NCBI RefSeq assembly: GCF_010668805.1
Contig: NZ_WUFT01000006.1
Coordinates: forward strand, 62,001-126,000
Source of the DNA: Rhizobium phaseoli
GTDB lineage: Bacteria; Pseudomonadota; Alphaproteobacteria; Rhizobiales; Rhizobiaceae
DNA: 64,000 bases
Direction of reading: 5' to 3'
Both the position numbers and the translations under genes were made by a program. Shown here piece after piece: positions 28,755 to 37,320 of this stretch. How positions within the stretch are numbered: position 1 is the stretch's first letter; every line of letters begins with the position of its first letter. A model generated the notes under the pieces. That model ran no database searches, was not told the origin of the DNA, and saw nothing but the letters and a program-made list of their open reading frames with translations.

Positions 28755-28822
28755 CAAAGCATGTCGCGCAAAAGTGTGCAGCGGCAGAGAAGCAAATCTG
28801 AAAGATCGTAACGCGCTTTAGG
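28755..28822. repeat. Partial rhizobial palindromic repeat
   Basis: Contains AAGCATGTCGCGCAAAAGTG and ends CGCGCTTTAG, both recurring parts of Rhizobium intergenic repeats, with a degraded middle. It runs into the stop codon of the DUF815 gene. A degenerate or truncated copy. Confidence 0.55.
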
Positions 28823-29690
28823 CCCGGTCGATATGGACGCGCATGCGTCCGGCCAGATCCTGGATATACTGCCAGGCGACGCGGCCGGAGCGGGCGCCGC
28901 GCGTCGTTGCCCATTCCAGCGCCTCGGCATGCATCTTGTCGCGTTCGAGCCCGAGCTTGAAATGGTCGGCATAGCCGTCGATCATGCCGAGATAGTCTTC
29001 CTGGCTGCATTTGTGGAAGCCGAGCCAGAGGCCGAAGCGGTCGGACAGCGAAACCTTCTCTTCCACCGCCTCCGACGGATTGATTGCCGTCGACTGCTCG
29101 TTTTCCATCATGTGGCGCGGCAGGAGATGGCGGCGGTTCGATGTGGCATAGAACAGCACGTTGTCCGGCCGCCCTTCGACGCCGCCGTCGAGTGCTGCCT
29201 TCAGGGACTTGTAAGCGGTGTCGTCATGATCGAAGGACAGATCGTCGCAGAAGACGATCACGCGGTAGGGCGTGTCCTTCAACAGGTCGAGCAGATTGGG
29301 AAGGCTGGAGATATCCTCGCGATGGACTTCGACCAGTTTCAGCGAAACACCGCTTTCGCGGCTGACATCCTCGTGCACGGCTTTGACAAGCGAGGATTTC
29401 CCCATGCCGCGCGCGCCCCACAGCAGCACATTGTTGGCGGCATAACCCTCCGCAAAACGCACCGTATTTTCATGCAGAATGTCGCGCACATGATCGACGC
29501 CACGGATGAGCTTCAACGCCACCCGGTTCGGCTTCTTCACAGGCTGCAGATGCTGGCGCAAAGGCGCCCAGACGAAACAGTCGGCAGCATCCCAGTCGTT
29601 GACGGCAGGTGCCGGCCCGGCAAGACGCTGGAGGGCATCGGCGAGCCGTTTCAGTTCGGCAAGCAGGGCATTGTTGATTTCCTCGGTCAT
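28818..29690 (-). CDS. DUF815 family AAA-type ATPase
   Basis: 290 residues. A Walker A motif GARGMGKSS lies at about residue 90, and a Walker B-like VIVFCDDLSFD at about residue 147. A sensor-like ATSNRRHL follows, and the C-terminus resembles an AAA lid (GARSGRVAWQYIQDLAGR). These define the DUF815 ATPase family, conserved in proteobacteria but without an assigned role. The start ATG at 29688-29690 follows AGGCCTGCG. The TAA stop lies inside the repeat ending at 28822. It is divergent from yajC by 204 bases. Confidence 0.85.
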   Translation of the reverse strand: MTEEINNALLAELKRLADALQRLAGPAPAVNDWDAADCFVWAPLRQHLQPVKKPNRVALKLIRGVDHVRDILHENTVRFAEGYAANNVLLWGARGMGKSSLVKAVHEDVSRESGVSLKLVEVHREDISSLPNLLDLLKDTPYRVIVFCDDLSFDHDDTAYKSLKAALDGGVEGRPDNVLFYATSNRRHLLPRHMMENEQSTAINPSEAVEEKVSLSDRFGLWLGFHKCSQEDYLGMIDGYADHFKLGLERDKMHAEALEWATTRGARSGRVAWQYIQDLAGRMRVHIDRA

Positions 29691-29894
29691 CGCAGGCCTC
29701 CTGTTTTTCGCTGCGGTAATCCGCTTTGATCTTTCGCTGCGGGGTAGCATGGCGTTTTGACGGCGGAAAGGTTATGAGGCAGCGGAATCGGTACTGTTCC
29801 CGGCTGTTTCTGTTGCATTCACCGAAGCGGTAACTATAGTCCGGCAACCTGAAAAAAGAGGCGGTGTTCCGCCGTGAAGCCTGAGGAGTTTAGC

Positions 29895-30242
29895 ATGTTC
29901 ATCACCCCGGCATTCGCCCAGAGTGCGACCGATACCGCAACCGGTTTCGGTGGCTCCGGTTTCGAAATGATCATCCTGTTCGTGCCGCTGATGGTCGTCT
30001 GGTACTTCCTGCTGATCCGGCCGCAGCGCGCGCAGGCAAAAAAGCGTGACGAGACCCTGAAGGCGATCCGTCGCGGCGACCAGGTCGTCACCGGTGGTGG
30101 TCTCGTCGGCAAGGTCACCAAGGTCGTCGACGACAAGGAAGTCGAAGTCGAGATTGCCGATGGCGTTCGCGTACGCATCGTCCGCAGCGGCATCTCCGAA
30201 GTGCGGGTCAAGGGTGAACCCGTCAAGGCCGACGCAGCGTAA
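29895..30242 (+). CDS. yajC: Preprotein translocase accessory subunit YajC
   Basis: 115 residues. A single N-terminal membrane helix (residues about 20-40, MIILFVPLMVVWYFLLIRPQ) ends in the diagnostic RPQRAQAKK, followed by the basic soluble domain (RRGDQVVTGGGLVGKVTKV). YajC associates with SecDF-YidC in the inner membrane. secDF follows 45 bases downstream. The ATG at 29895 (MFITPAFAQ) is the usual YajC start. Confidence 0.95.
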   Translation: MFITPAFAQSATDTATGFGGSGFEMIILFVPLMVVWYFLLIRPQRAQAKKRDETLKAIRRGDQVVTGGGLVGKVTKVVDDKEVEVEIADGVRVRIVRSGISEVRVKGEPVKADAA

Positions 30243-30287
30243 CGAGCGATAACGGCAGAACCGCCGGATCGGAAGATCGTCGAGAGA

Positions 30288-32828
30288 ATGTTGCATTTTT
30301 CCCGCTGGAAAACACTTCTGATTTGGCTGGCCGCGTTTGCGGCCATCGTCATCGCTGCGCCCAATCTGCTGAGTGAGCAGCAACGTTCCTCTCTGTCGCC
30401 CTGGTTGCGTCACGACCGCGTGACGCTTGGTCTCGATCTGCAGGGCGGCTCGCATATCGTTTTGAAGGTCGAGCGTTCTGATGTCGTCAAGGACCGACTG
30501 GAAGAGGCGGTCGCAAATGTGCGCAATGCGCTGCGTGGCGCCGGCATCCGCTATACTGGGCTGACCGGTAATGACCAGACCGTTACTGTCCGCATCACCG
30601 ATCCGGCTGAGACGCAGAAGGCGGTTGATCTCCTGAAGCCTTTGACGGCGGCTGCCGGCAGTTTAGGGCCGGAGGTGGCGCTGCGGCAGGGCGAGGAGGG
30701 ACAGCTCTCGCTGCAGATTTCCGACGCCGGCATCACCGCTGACGTCGCCTCCGCCCGGACTCGGTCGCTCGATATCGTTGCCCGCCGTATCGCTGGATTC
30801 GGCCATGCGAATTTCGTCGTTCGCCCCGATGGCGCCGACCGGATCGTCGTGCAGGTGCTGGGATCGGTCGATGCGGAACGGCTGAAAAACCTGCTCAACC
30901 AGCCGGCCAAGCTTTCCTTTCATCTGATCGATGCAAGCATGTCGGGGCAAGAGGCGCTGAACGGTCGTTGGCCCGCGACATCGCAAGTGCTCTATTCGCT
31001 TGATGATCCGCCGATCCCATATCTCGTCGACCGCACGGCTTTCGTCTCCGGAAGCAATATGGTCGGTATCGAGCCTGTCGTCGATCCGCAGACGCAGGAT
31101 ACCTCGATTACTTACCGCCTCGATGCCGAAGGCACGCAGCGGCTGGCGGAGGTGACGGGGCAGAATATCGGCAAGCACCTTGCCATCGTCTTCGACGACC
31201 AGGTGATGTCGTCACCGGCCATCGATGCGGCGATCACCAGCGGCGAGGGCGCGATTTCAGCGAACTTCTCCGAGGATGGCGTCCGCGACCTTGCGATCAT
31301 GCTGCGCGCCGGCGCCCTGCCGGCGACGCTGACGAGTGTCGAGGAACGCAGCGTCAGCCCGAGATTCGGCGCTGATTCGATCTTCAGCGGCCTTGTTGCC
31401 GGCCTCGTCGCCGTCGTGCTGGTCGCAGCACTGATGATCGCGCTCTACCGCATTCTTGGCGTCATCGCCGTCGTCTCGCTTTTCTTCAATCTGATCCTCA
31501 TTGTCGCGGTGCTCAGCCTTGCCGGCGCGACGCTCACCTTGCCCGGTATTGCCGGTATCGTCCTCATCGTCGGCATGGCGGTCGACTCGAACGTTCTGAT
31601 CTACGAGCGCATCCGCGAAGAGGAGAAAACCGCCCATTCCTTTGCCGAGGCCGTCGGTCGCGGTTTCGCGCGCGCATTCGCAACGATCGTCGACGCAAAT
31701 GTCACGATCTTCATCGCCGCCATCATCCTCTTCTACCTCGGCAGCGAATCCATCCGCGGTTTCGCGGTGACGCTGGCGGTCGGCATCCTGACGACAGTCT
31801 TTACGGCCTTCACGCTGACGCGCTCGATCGTCGCCGGCTGGCTGAAGAGGCGCCATCCCCGGCATCTGCCGAAGAGCGTTCTGACCGATCTCTTCGAACA
31901 CGCCAATATCCGTTTCATGGGCATCCGCCGTTATGTCTTTACCGCGTCAGCGGTCATCTCGCTGATCGCCATGGCTGCCTTTGCCACCGCCGGCCTGCGA
32001 CTCGGCATTGATTTTACTGGCGGCTCGCTCATCGAGGTGACGGCGAAGCAGGGCACGGCCGACCTTGCCGATCTTCAATCACGCCTCAACGATCTCAATC
32101 TAGGCGAGGTGCGGGTGGAGCGCACCGGCGGGCCGTCGAATGCGCGGATCAGCATCGCGTCCCAAGGCGGCGGCGAAAATGCCGAACAATCTGCGGCGAC
32201 ACTGGTGCGCGACGAGCTCCAGGAGGATTATGATTTTCGCCGCGTCGAGGTCGTCGGCCCCGCCATCTCCGGCGAATTGACGATGATGGCAACGCTCGGC
32301 GTGCTTGCAGCGCTTGCGGCGATCCTCATCTATATCTGGATCCGCTTCGAATGGCAGTTTGCGGTCGGCGCCATCGTCGCAACGCTGCACGACGTCATCA
32401 TCATGCTCGGTCTCTTCGTCCTTACCGGCATAGAATTCAACCTGACGAGCATCGCCGCAGTGCTGACCATCGTCGGTTACTCCCTGAACGACACGGTCGT
32501 GGTCTATGACCGAATGCGCGAGAATCTGAAGCGATACAGGAAGATGCCGCTGCCGATCCTGATCGATGCTTCGATCAATCAGACGCTGTCGCGCACCATT
32601 CTGACCGCCGCGACGACGCTGCTCGCCTTGCTCGCGCTCTATCTTTTTGGGGGCGATGTCATCCGCTCCTTCACCTTTATGATGCTCTTCGGCGTCGCTC
32701 TCGGCACCTTCTCTTCGATCTATATCGCCGCTCCCGTGTTGATCGTCTTTCGGCTACGGCCGGAGGCTCCCGACGGGGAAGAGAGCAACAAGACGGATGT
32801 TGGTGTAAAATCCGGCACGGTGGTTTGA
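30288..32828 (+). CDS. secDF: Fused protein translocase subunit SecDF
   Basis: 846 residues joining SecD (about 1-520) and SecF (about 535-830) in one chain, as in other Rhizobiaceae. The SecD part has the first helix, the LGLDLQGGSHIVL signature at about residue 45, the periplasmic P1 domain, and helices with GMAVDSNVLIYERIREE. The SecF part has GIDFTGGSLIEV and GYSLNDTVVVYDRMREN. The complex uses the proton gradient to pull substrates out of SecYEG. The next gene starts 4 bases after the stop. Confidence 0.97.
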   Translation: MLHFSRWKTLLIWLAAFAAIVIAAPNLLSEQQRSSLSPWLRHDRVTLGLDLQGGSHIVLKVERSDVVKDRLEEAVANVRNALRGAGIRYTGLTGNDQTVTVRITDPAETQKAVDLLKPLTAAAGSLGPEVALRQGEEGQLSLQISDAGITADVASARTRSLDIVARRIAGFGHANFVVRPDGADRIVVQVLGSVDAERLKNLLNQPAKLSFHLIDASMSGQEALNGRWPATSQVLYSLDDPPIPYLVDRTAFVSGSNMVGIEPVVDPQTQDTSITYRLDAEGTQRLAEVTGQNIGKHLAIVFDDQVMSSPAIDAAITSGEGAISANFSEDGVRDLAIMLRAGALPATLTSVEERSVSPRFGADSIFSGLVAGLVAVVLVAALMIALYRILGVIAVVSLFFNLILIVAVLSLAGATLTLPGIAGIVLIVGMAVDSNVLIYERIREEEKTAHSFAEAVGRGFARAFATIVDANVTIFIAAIILFYLGSESIRGFAVTLAVGILTTVFTAFTLTRSIVAGWLKRRHPRHLPKSVLTDLFEHANIRFMGIRRYVFTASAVISLIAMAAFATAGLRLGIDFTGGSLIEVTAKQGTADLADLQSRLNDLNLGEVRVERTGGPSNARISIASQGGGENAEQSAATLVRDELQEDYDFRRVEVVGPAISGELTMMATLGVLAALAAILIYIWIRFEWQFAVGAIVATLHDVIIMLGLFVLTGIEFNLTSIAAVLTIVGYSLNDTVVVYDRMRENLKRYRKMPLPILIDASINQTLSRTILTAATTLLALLALYLFGGDVIRSFTFMMLFGVALGTFSSIYIAAPVLIVFRLRPEAPDGEESNKTDVGVKSGTVV

Positions 32829-32832
32829 AAAC

Positions 32833-33219
32833 ATGGCAAAAGGCATAGAAATCCGCGCCGCGCATTTCCCCGGGCGCGCGCCGATCGATGCATACGGCAA
32901 TGGCGGCTTCCGCTTTGCCGATATGTCGCATCGCGGCTCGATTCTTTGCCTTCCCTCCGGCATTCACGGTTGGGACATGGACATGTCGAAACCGCTGTCG
33001 CCTGAAAATTTTCGGCGTGTGCTTGATGAGGCTGATGATATCGAGGTTCTGCTTGTCGGCACCGGAACCGAGCTTCGCCGTCTGCCCGAGGAGTTGAAAC
33101 TGGCGCTGAAAGCGCGTGGCATCTCCTCCGATCCGATGAGCACGGGCGCAGCGGTACGCACCTTCAATATCATGCTCGCCGAGCAGCGTGCCGTCGCTGC
33201 GGCATTGATCGCGGTCTGA
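32833..33219 (+). CDS. Mth938-like protein, NDUFAF3 homologue
   Basis: 128 residues of the Mth938/DUF498 fold. Conserved blocks are IDAYGNGGFRFADMSHRGSILCLPSG and LLVGTGTELRRLPEELKLAL, then the end MSTGAAVRTFNIMLAEQRAVAAAL. The mitochondrial homologue NDUFAF3 is a complex I assembly factor, and its bacterial relatives are repeatedly found beside secDF, as here. A role in membrane assembly of complex I is an inference from that homology. Confidence 0.88.
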   Translation: MAKGIEIRAAHFPGRAPIDAYGNGGFRFADMSHRGSILCLPSGIHGWDMDMSKPLSPENFRRVLDEADDIEVLLVGTGTELRRLPEELKLALKARGISSDPMSTGAAVRTFNIMLAEQRAVAAALIAV

Positions 33220-33221
33220 CG

Positions 33222-34079
33222 ATGGCTGAAGCCAACAGTGCGACGAACCAGGAGATCTGCCTGGCGATGCTGCGTGACAGCGACCGCGACCGTTATCTTG
33301 CCTGTCTTCTATCGCCGGAGGAAGAGCGCGGCGCGCTTGCAGCGCTTTATGCCTTCAATGCCGAGCTTGCCCGCATCCGTGATCTCGTGCACGAGCCTTT
33401 GCCCGGCGAGGTGCGGCTGCAATATTGGCGAGATCTGCTGGAAGGCAGCGCACACGGGTCGACGGAAGCCAATCCCGTCGCTTCAGCACTTCTGACCGCG
33501 ATCGAAACCCATCGCTTGCCGCGCAAGACGCTGATCGACATGATCGAAGCCCGCACCTTCGATCTCTATGATGATCCGATGGAAACGCGTCTCTCGCTCG
33601 AAGGTTATGCCGGCGAGACGGCATCAGCCCTCATTCAGCTTGCAAGCCTGGTGCTTTCGCCTGAGGAGGCCGCGCGATCGGCGAATGCTGCCGGCCACGC
33701 CGGCGTCGCCCAGGCCGTCGCTGGCTTGTTGCTGCTGATGCCGCTGCATCGCCGCCGTGGCCAGGTCTATCTTCCGCTGCAGATCCTATCGGCCACCGGG
33801 CTCGAACGTGATGCTTTCCTTGCCGGCGAAGACAGGCCGCGCATCTCAGCTGCCATCGAGGCCTTCGCGGGCCTCGGTCGCGAACATCTGGTGAAGGCGA
33901 GGGCCGCTGGGCCGATTGCGCCGGCGGTCTTTCCGGCCTTTCTGCCGGCGACCCTTGCCGAACCGGTCCTTGTCAACGCGCAGAAACGCGGCGCGTTGAT
34001 ATTTGACCGGCCGCTGCAGTCGCCGCAATGGCGGCGTCAGTTGCGGATGGGGTTGGCCGCGGCACGCCGCAAAATCTGA
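33222..34079 (+). CDS. Squalene/phytoene synthase-like protein, NDUFAF6 homologue
   Basis: 285 residues with the all-alpha prenyl synthase fold. The family pattern YAFNAELARIRDLV and RLQYWRDLLEG at the N-terminus is typical of the NDUFAF6 branch. The first Asp-rich metal motif of true squalene/phytoene synthases is not present, and the second (usually LRDVxxDxxxGRVYLP) reads LLLMPLHRRRGQVYLP. It is therefore probably not a prenyl synthase. It starts 2 bases after the NDUFAF3-like gene. The pair suggests a joint role in complex I assembly. Confidence 0.82.
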   Translation: MAEANSATNQEICLAMLRDSDRDRYLACLLSPEEERGALAALYAFNAELARIRDLVHEPLPGEVRLQYWRDLLEGSAHGSTEANPVASALLTAIETHRLPRKTLIDMIEARTFDLYDDPMETRLSLEGYAGETASALIQLASLVLSPEEAARSANAAGHAGVAQAVAGLLLLMPLHRRRGQVYLPLQILSATGLERDAFLAGEDRPRISAAIEAFAGLGREHLVKARAAGPIAPAVFPAFLPATLAEPVLVNAQKRGALIFDRPLQSPQWRRQLRMGLAAARRKI

Positions 34080-34150
34080 CATCGGTCAAATTCGCGCAAG
34101 TCTCGCGCGTTACAAGGCCTGAACCGCTACCCATTGAACGGAGACTCGGC

Positions 34151-34618
34151 GTGGGCATTATCGTCTGGTGCGTTCTTTTCGCCATCGTCATCTTCTTTGC
34201 TTTCGTGGCAACGCGCATGGCTGCGCAGAACAAGGAAGACGGCCTGCACGATACGGGCCTTGCCATCATCGAGTTTGGCCGCGCCTTTCCGACCGAGGCG
34301 ATCCGCCAGTTGCAGGCGACTGAGAACGGCCAGGCCATCTTCGTGCGCCTGCATGACAACAAGGCCGGCTTCATGCGCAACATGTCACGCCACTTCGCCT
34401 GCCACCTGATCGAGCCGGGCCGGGTGCGCGTCGTCAGCTCGCAAACGGGCAGGGGCTTGATGATCCAGTTCCTCGATGCGCCTCATCACAACGGCGATTT
34501 TGAATTTGCTTCCGCCAAGGAGTCCTCGGAAGTCGCGCTCTGGCTGCTCGGCAATTATATCGCCGAGCCGGATAAGGATCTGCCGTCCGACCATATTTCG
34601 GCGGCGAACAAGCACTAA
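34151..34618 (+). CDS. Membrane-anchored hypothetical protein
   Basis: 155 residues from a GTG. An N-terminal membrane helix (residues 1-20, MGIIVWCVLFAIVIFFAFVA) precedes a soluble domain with ENGQAIFVRLHDNKAGFMRN, HFACHLIEPGRVRV and GLMIQFLDAPHHNGDFEF. These look like an alternating-strand domain seen across Rhizobiales, of unknown function. An upstream in-frame ATG at 34028 overlaps the preceding gene and adds a basic segment; the GTG preserves the membrane helix at the N-terminus. It is the last gene of the secDF group, convergent with trmFO by 8 bases. Confidence 0.72.
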   Translation: MGIIVWCVLFAIVIFFAFVATRMAAQNKEDGLHDTGLAIIEFGRAFPTEAIRQLQATENGQAIFVRLHDNKAGFMRNMSRHFACHLIEPGRVRVVSSQTGRGLMIQFLDAPHHNGDFEFASAKESSEVALWLLGNYIAEPDKDLPSDHISAANKH

Positions 34619-34626
34619 ATAGCGGG

Positions 34627-36063
34627 TTAGGCGCTTTCGGCGAGCGGCGAGTTCTGGCCCAGCCAAGCGGCGCAGTCTGCAAGGGCGCGGCGTGCGATCA
34701 ACTGCCGTTTCATGATCGTCTTGTCCTTGCCGCGGAAGCGTTTGACGCCCTCGGGCTTGACGATCGAACCCGGTTGGAGTTCCGGAAACAGCCCGAAATT
34801 GATGTTCATCGGCTGGAACGAGCGTTTGCCCGGCTCCTCGTCGGTGACGATATGGCCGCCGGTGATATGACCGAGCAGCGAGCCGAGCGCCGTCGTTGCC
34901 GGCGGCAGCGAGATCGCCTCGCCCTTGCGTTCGGCGGCGGCGAAACGGCCGGCCATCAGCCCGACGCTGGCGCTTTCCACATAACCCTCGCAGCCGGTGA
35001 TCTGGCCGGCAAAACGCAGGCCGGGCCGCGATTTCAGCGTCAGCGACGGGTCGAGCAGGGTGGGGGAATTGATATAGGTGTTCCGGTGCAGACCGCCGAG
35101 ACGGGCAAATTCCGCATTTTCCAGACCCGGGATCATCCGGAAAATTTCCGCCTGCGCGCCATATTTCAGCTTCGTCTGGAAGCCGACCATGTTGTAAAGC
35201 GTGCCAAGCGCGTTGTCCTGCCGCAGTTGCACGACGGCATAGGCCTTGATCGTCGGGTTATGCGCGTTGGTCAGCCCCATCGGCTTCATCGGCCCGTGGC
35301 GCAGCGTCTCGCGGCCGCGTTCGGCCATCACCTCGATCGGCAGGCAGCCGTCGAAATAAGGCGTGCCTTCCCATTCCTTGAAACCGACCGTGTCGCCCGA
35401 TATCAGCGCGTCGACGAAGGCATTGTACTGCGCCTCATCCATCGGGCAATTGATGTAATCCTTGCCGGTGCCGCCGGGGCCGACCTTGTCGTAGCGCGAC
35501 TGATACCAGCAGATATCCATGTCGATGCTCTCGCGGTACATGATCGGCGCGATGGCGTCGAAGAAGGCGAGCGAATCCTTGCCGGTTTCCGCCTGGATGG
35601 CGTTTGCAAGCGACGGCGCCGTCAGCGGCCCGGTGGCGACGATGGCAAGATCCCAGTCCTTTGGCGGCAGGCCGGTAACCTCTTCCCGCACGACCGTGAT
35701 CAGCGGATGGTCATGGATCGCCCTGGTCACCGCCTCGGAGAAGCCATCGCGATCGACGGCGAGCGCACCACCGGCCGGCACCTGGTGCCGATCGGCAGTG
35801 GCCATGATCAGAGAGCCGGCCATGCGCATCTCCGCATGGATGACGCCGACGGCATTGCTGGTCGCATCGTCGGAGCGGAAGGAATTGGAGCAGACGAGTT
35901 CGGCAAGGCCGTCGGTCTTATGCGCATCGGTGCCGCGCACCCCGCGCATTTCATGCAGGATGACGGGAACGCCGGAGCTGGCGATCTGCCAGGCGGCTTC
36001 CGAACCGGCAAGCCCGCCGCCGACGACGTGGATGGGGGAATAGGAGGAGGAGATCGTGTTCAT
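34627..36063 (-). CDS. trmFO: tRNA (uracil-54-C5)-methyltransferase, folate/FAD-dependent
   Basis: 478 residues. It methylates U54 to ribothymidine in the T-loop of tRNAs with methylene-tetrahydrofolate. The FAD-binding GxGxxG motif is [14 protein letters not shown] at residues about 13-26. The TrmFO-specific [14 protein letters not shown] with its conserved Cys lies at about residue 53. [17 protein letters not shown] and a late [16 protein letters not shown] complete the family pattern. The length is that of the family. Confidence 0.95.
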   Translation of the reverse strand: MNTISSSYSPIHVVGGGLAGSEAAWQIASSGVPVILHEMRGVRGTDAHKTDGLAELVCSNSFRSDDATSNAVGVIHAEMRMAGSLIMATADRHQVPAGGALAVDRDGFSEAVTRAIHDHPLITVVREEVTGLPPKDWDLAIVATGPLTAPSLANAIQAETGKDSLAFFDAIAPIMYRESIDMDICWYQSRYDKVGPGGTGKDYINCPMDEAQYNAFVDALISGDTVGFKEWEGTPYFDGCLPIEVMAERGRETLRHGPMKPMGLTNAHNPTIKAYAVVQLRQDNALGTLYNMVGFQTKLKYGAQAEIFRMIPGLENAEFARLGGLHRNTYINSPTLLDPSLTLKSRPGLRFAGQITGCEGYVESASVGLMAGRFAAAERKGEAISLPPATTALGSLLGHITGGHIVTDEEPGKRSFQPMNINFGLFPELQPGSIVKPEGVKRFRGKDKTIMKRQLIARRALADCAAWLGQNSPLAESA

Positions 36064-36107
36064 TCCGGGCTGATATCATGTCGGCAGGTGCGATCCAACA
36101 CCCGGAA

Positions 36108-36133
36108 TCAAAAACGGCGCCCTGCGGCGCCGT
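36108..36133 (-). terminator. Terminator after the first DUF1127 gene
   Basis: On the minus strand: ACGGCGCC gca GGGCGCCGT followed by TTTTT. Confidence 0.85.
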
Positions 36134-36182
36134 CTTGGGAGCATCACGCTCGCTATGAGCGGCCGTTATGAACGGCCGGCTA

Positions 36183-36326
36183 TTAGCGGAACGAGCGGGA
36201 TGCGATATTGCGGATGTCGTAACGGCTGACGCCGATGTCGGACAGGGTCTGGTTCGAAAGACCGCCGAGTTCGTTGAGCGTACGGCGGTAGCTGAGCCAG
36301 CTTCTTGCAATGCGGATCGGGTTCAT
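36183..36326 (-). CDS. DUF1127 small basic protein A
   Basis: 47 residues: MNPIRIARSWLSYRRTLNEL... with the DUF1127 signature LSDIGVSRYDI and an Arg-rich C-terminus (ASRSFR). The helical arginine-rich protein is predicted to be cytoplasmic. In Rhodobacter sphaeroides the DUF1127 protein CcaF1 binds RNA and matures small RNAs, and in Agrobacterium DUF1127 proteins affect phosphate and carbon metabolism. Ribosome binding site AGGAAAA precedes the ATG (36324-36326). It is followed by a terminator and preceded on the same strand by a paralogue at 36628. Confidence 0.9.
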   Translation of the reverse strand: MNPIRIARSWLSYRRTLNELGGLSNQTLSDIGVSRYDIRNIASRSFR

Positions 36327-36546
36327 TGTCTTTTCCTCTAACATATGTCCGCTGGATGGCGGGATCGCCTATCTCTCTGCGGTTGATGTTTATATAGGCG
36401 AGAACCGTCCTATTGTGCAGTGCAAATAAAAGGCGTCTGCCATGCAATTGTGCAGTGTGATGCTCGTCAATTAGGCGGTGAATATTTTTTGAGCGGGCTA
36501 ACGAAGCCGTAAAAGCATGCAACCGCCGCGGTAGCCGCATGCGGGC

Positions 36547-36624
36547 AAACGAAAACGCCCGCTGTGGGTACAGCGGGCGTTTCAACCGAGAACGATCCTG
36601 CTTGGGAGGAGCAGCGGATCGCCT
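36547..36624 (-). ncRNA. 3' UTR of DUF1127 gene B: CU-rich hairpin plus terminator
   Basis: Directly after the stop of the DUF1127 gene the minus-strand RNA folds into a hairpin. CGAUC and CUGC pair with GCAG and GAUCG (36593-36621, 2-nt bulge), with loop UCCUCCCAA. A strong terminator follows (CGCCCGCUG/CAGCGGGCG, then UUUUCGUUU) at 36547-36582. The loop is complementary to the Shine-Dalgarno sequence. Rhodobacter CcsR 'cuckoo' RNAs are processed from a DUF1127 transcript and show the same CU-rich loops. A processed RNA of about 75 nt is plausible but unproven. Confidence 0.65.
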
Positions 36625-36627
36625 GGA

Positions 36628-36774
36628 TTAGCGGGAAGATGCCTCACGGGCAACGCGATTGATGTCCGAACGGTCGATGCCGAGATCATGCAATTCGCGG
36701 TTGGTCATGCGGCCAAGTTCCGTGACCGTCTGACGATACTTGCGCCAGTTATTGAAAGAGCGAGAGAAGTTCAT
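36628..36774 (-). CDS. DUF1127 small basic protein B
   Basis: 48 residues: MNFSRSFNNWRKYRQTVTEL... with the signature RELHDLGIDRSDI and a C-terminus AREASSR. It shares the helix pattern and the D-L/I-G-I/V-x-R-x-D-I core with the 47-residue paralogue at 36183. The start ATG at 36772-36774 lies downstream of AAGGGGCTTAAC. The stop is 7 bases from the CU-rich hairpin described above, so mRNA and putative small RNA share a transcript. Confidence 0.92.
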   Translation of the reverse strand: MNFSRSFNNWRKYRQTVTELGRMTNRELHDLGIDRSDINRVAREASSR

Positions 36775-37200
36775 GTTAAGCCCCTTTCTGAGGGTTTCAT
36801 CTGCCAGCAGCCACCGATCGGCGCTGACCTCTATTTGATGGCCAGAATATATGTTGCGGCGCGAAAGACTAAAACAGCCAAGTTTTCAGATCACCTATGC
36901 GCGATATGCAATGCTTCAAGGGCATTTGACGCACACTTACCGCTTTTTGGTCAACGAATAGGCAGAATGGCTTTCAGGAAAGCAATCCCATTTGGAGGGA
37001 CGAACGTGTGCCATCGCTCACAAACGCCGCTGTTTTCGGCGGTTTCGGCTGTGTATCCGCTATTAAGGAGGTGTTCCGCCCCGATCGAAGCTGCCCATCT
37101 GTCTGCAGCGTTGGCGAGCCGGTGTGACGGCAATGTGGCAGGACGGCGTCAAACGACGGAAATCCTCGGGCCGCCAATCTTTAGCTCAGTTTTTGCTGAA
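36775..37200 (-). other. Promoter region of DUF1127 gene B
   Basis: About 425 bases without a gene. The first 180 bases upstream of the DUF1127 start are AT-richer than average (for example AAAGACTAAAACAGCCAAGTTTTC), as expected for a regulated promoter. I see no clear operator. Confidence 0.35.
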
Positions 37201-37320
37201 CAAAAACGCCCGCCGGGGGAGGATCCGGCGGGCGCGTTATGGTGACCGGCAACTGGGAGGAGGAGTGTTGCCAGCCTATCGCAGCGCGCTGGGAGGAGGA
37301 GTGCGCGGCTGCGAATCTCG
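37201..37320 (-). ncRNA. Small RNA of alpha-r14 / NfeR1 ('cuckoo') type
   Basis: Read on the minus strand, about 120 nt form three consecutive hairpins. Hairpin 1 (37281-37312) pairs GCAGCCGCGC with GCGCGCUGC around the loop ACUCCUCCUCCCA. Hairpin 2 (37248-37272) pairs GGCAAC with GUUGCC around the same 13-nt loop. Hairpin 3 (37207-37234) is a perfect 10-bp terminator, CGCCCGCCGG/CCGGCGGGCG, with loop AUCCUCCC and five U residues. All three loops carry an anti-Shine-Dalgarno CCUCC core. This matches the described alpha-r14 family (S. meliloti NfeR1, about 123 nt), which represses many mRNAs by pairing at ribosome binding sites and affects osmoadaptation and nodulation. The 5' end is approximate. 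Confidence 0.85.

Noticed and set aside
37251-37302. Two direct copies of GGGAGGAGGAGTG considered as ribosome binding sites or a DNA repeat
   Set aside because: No starts follow them; on the minus strand they are loops of an RNA with paired stems.
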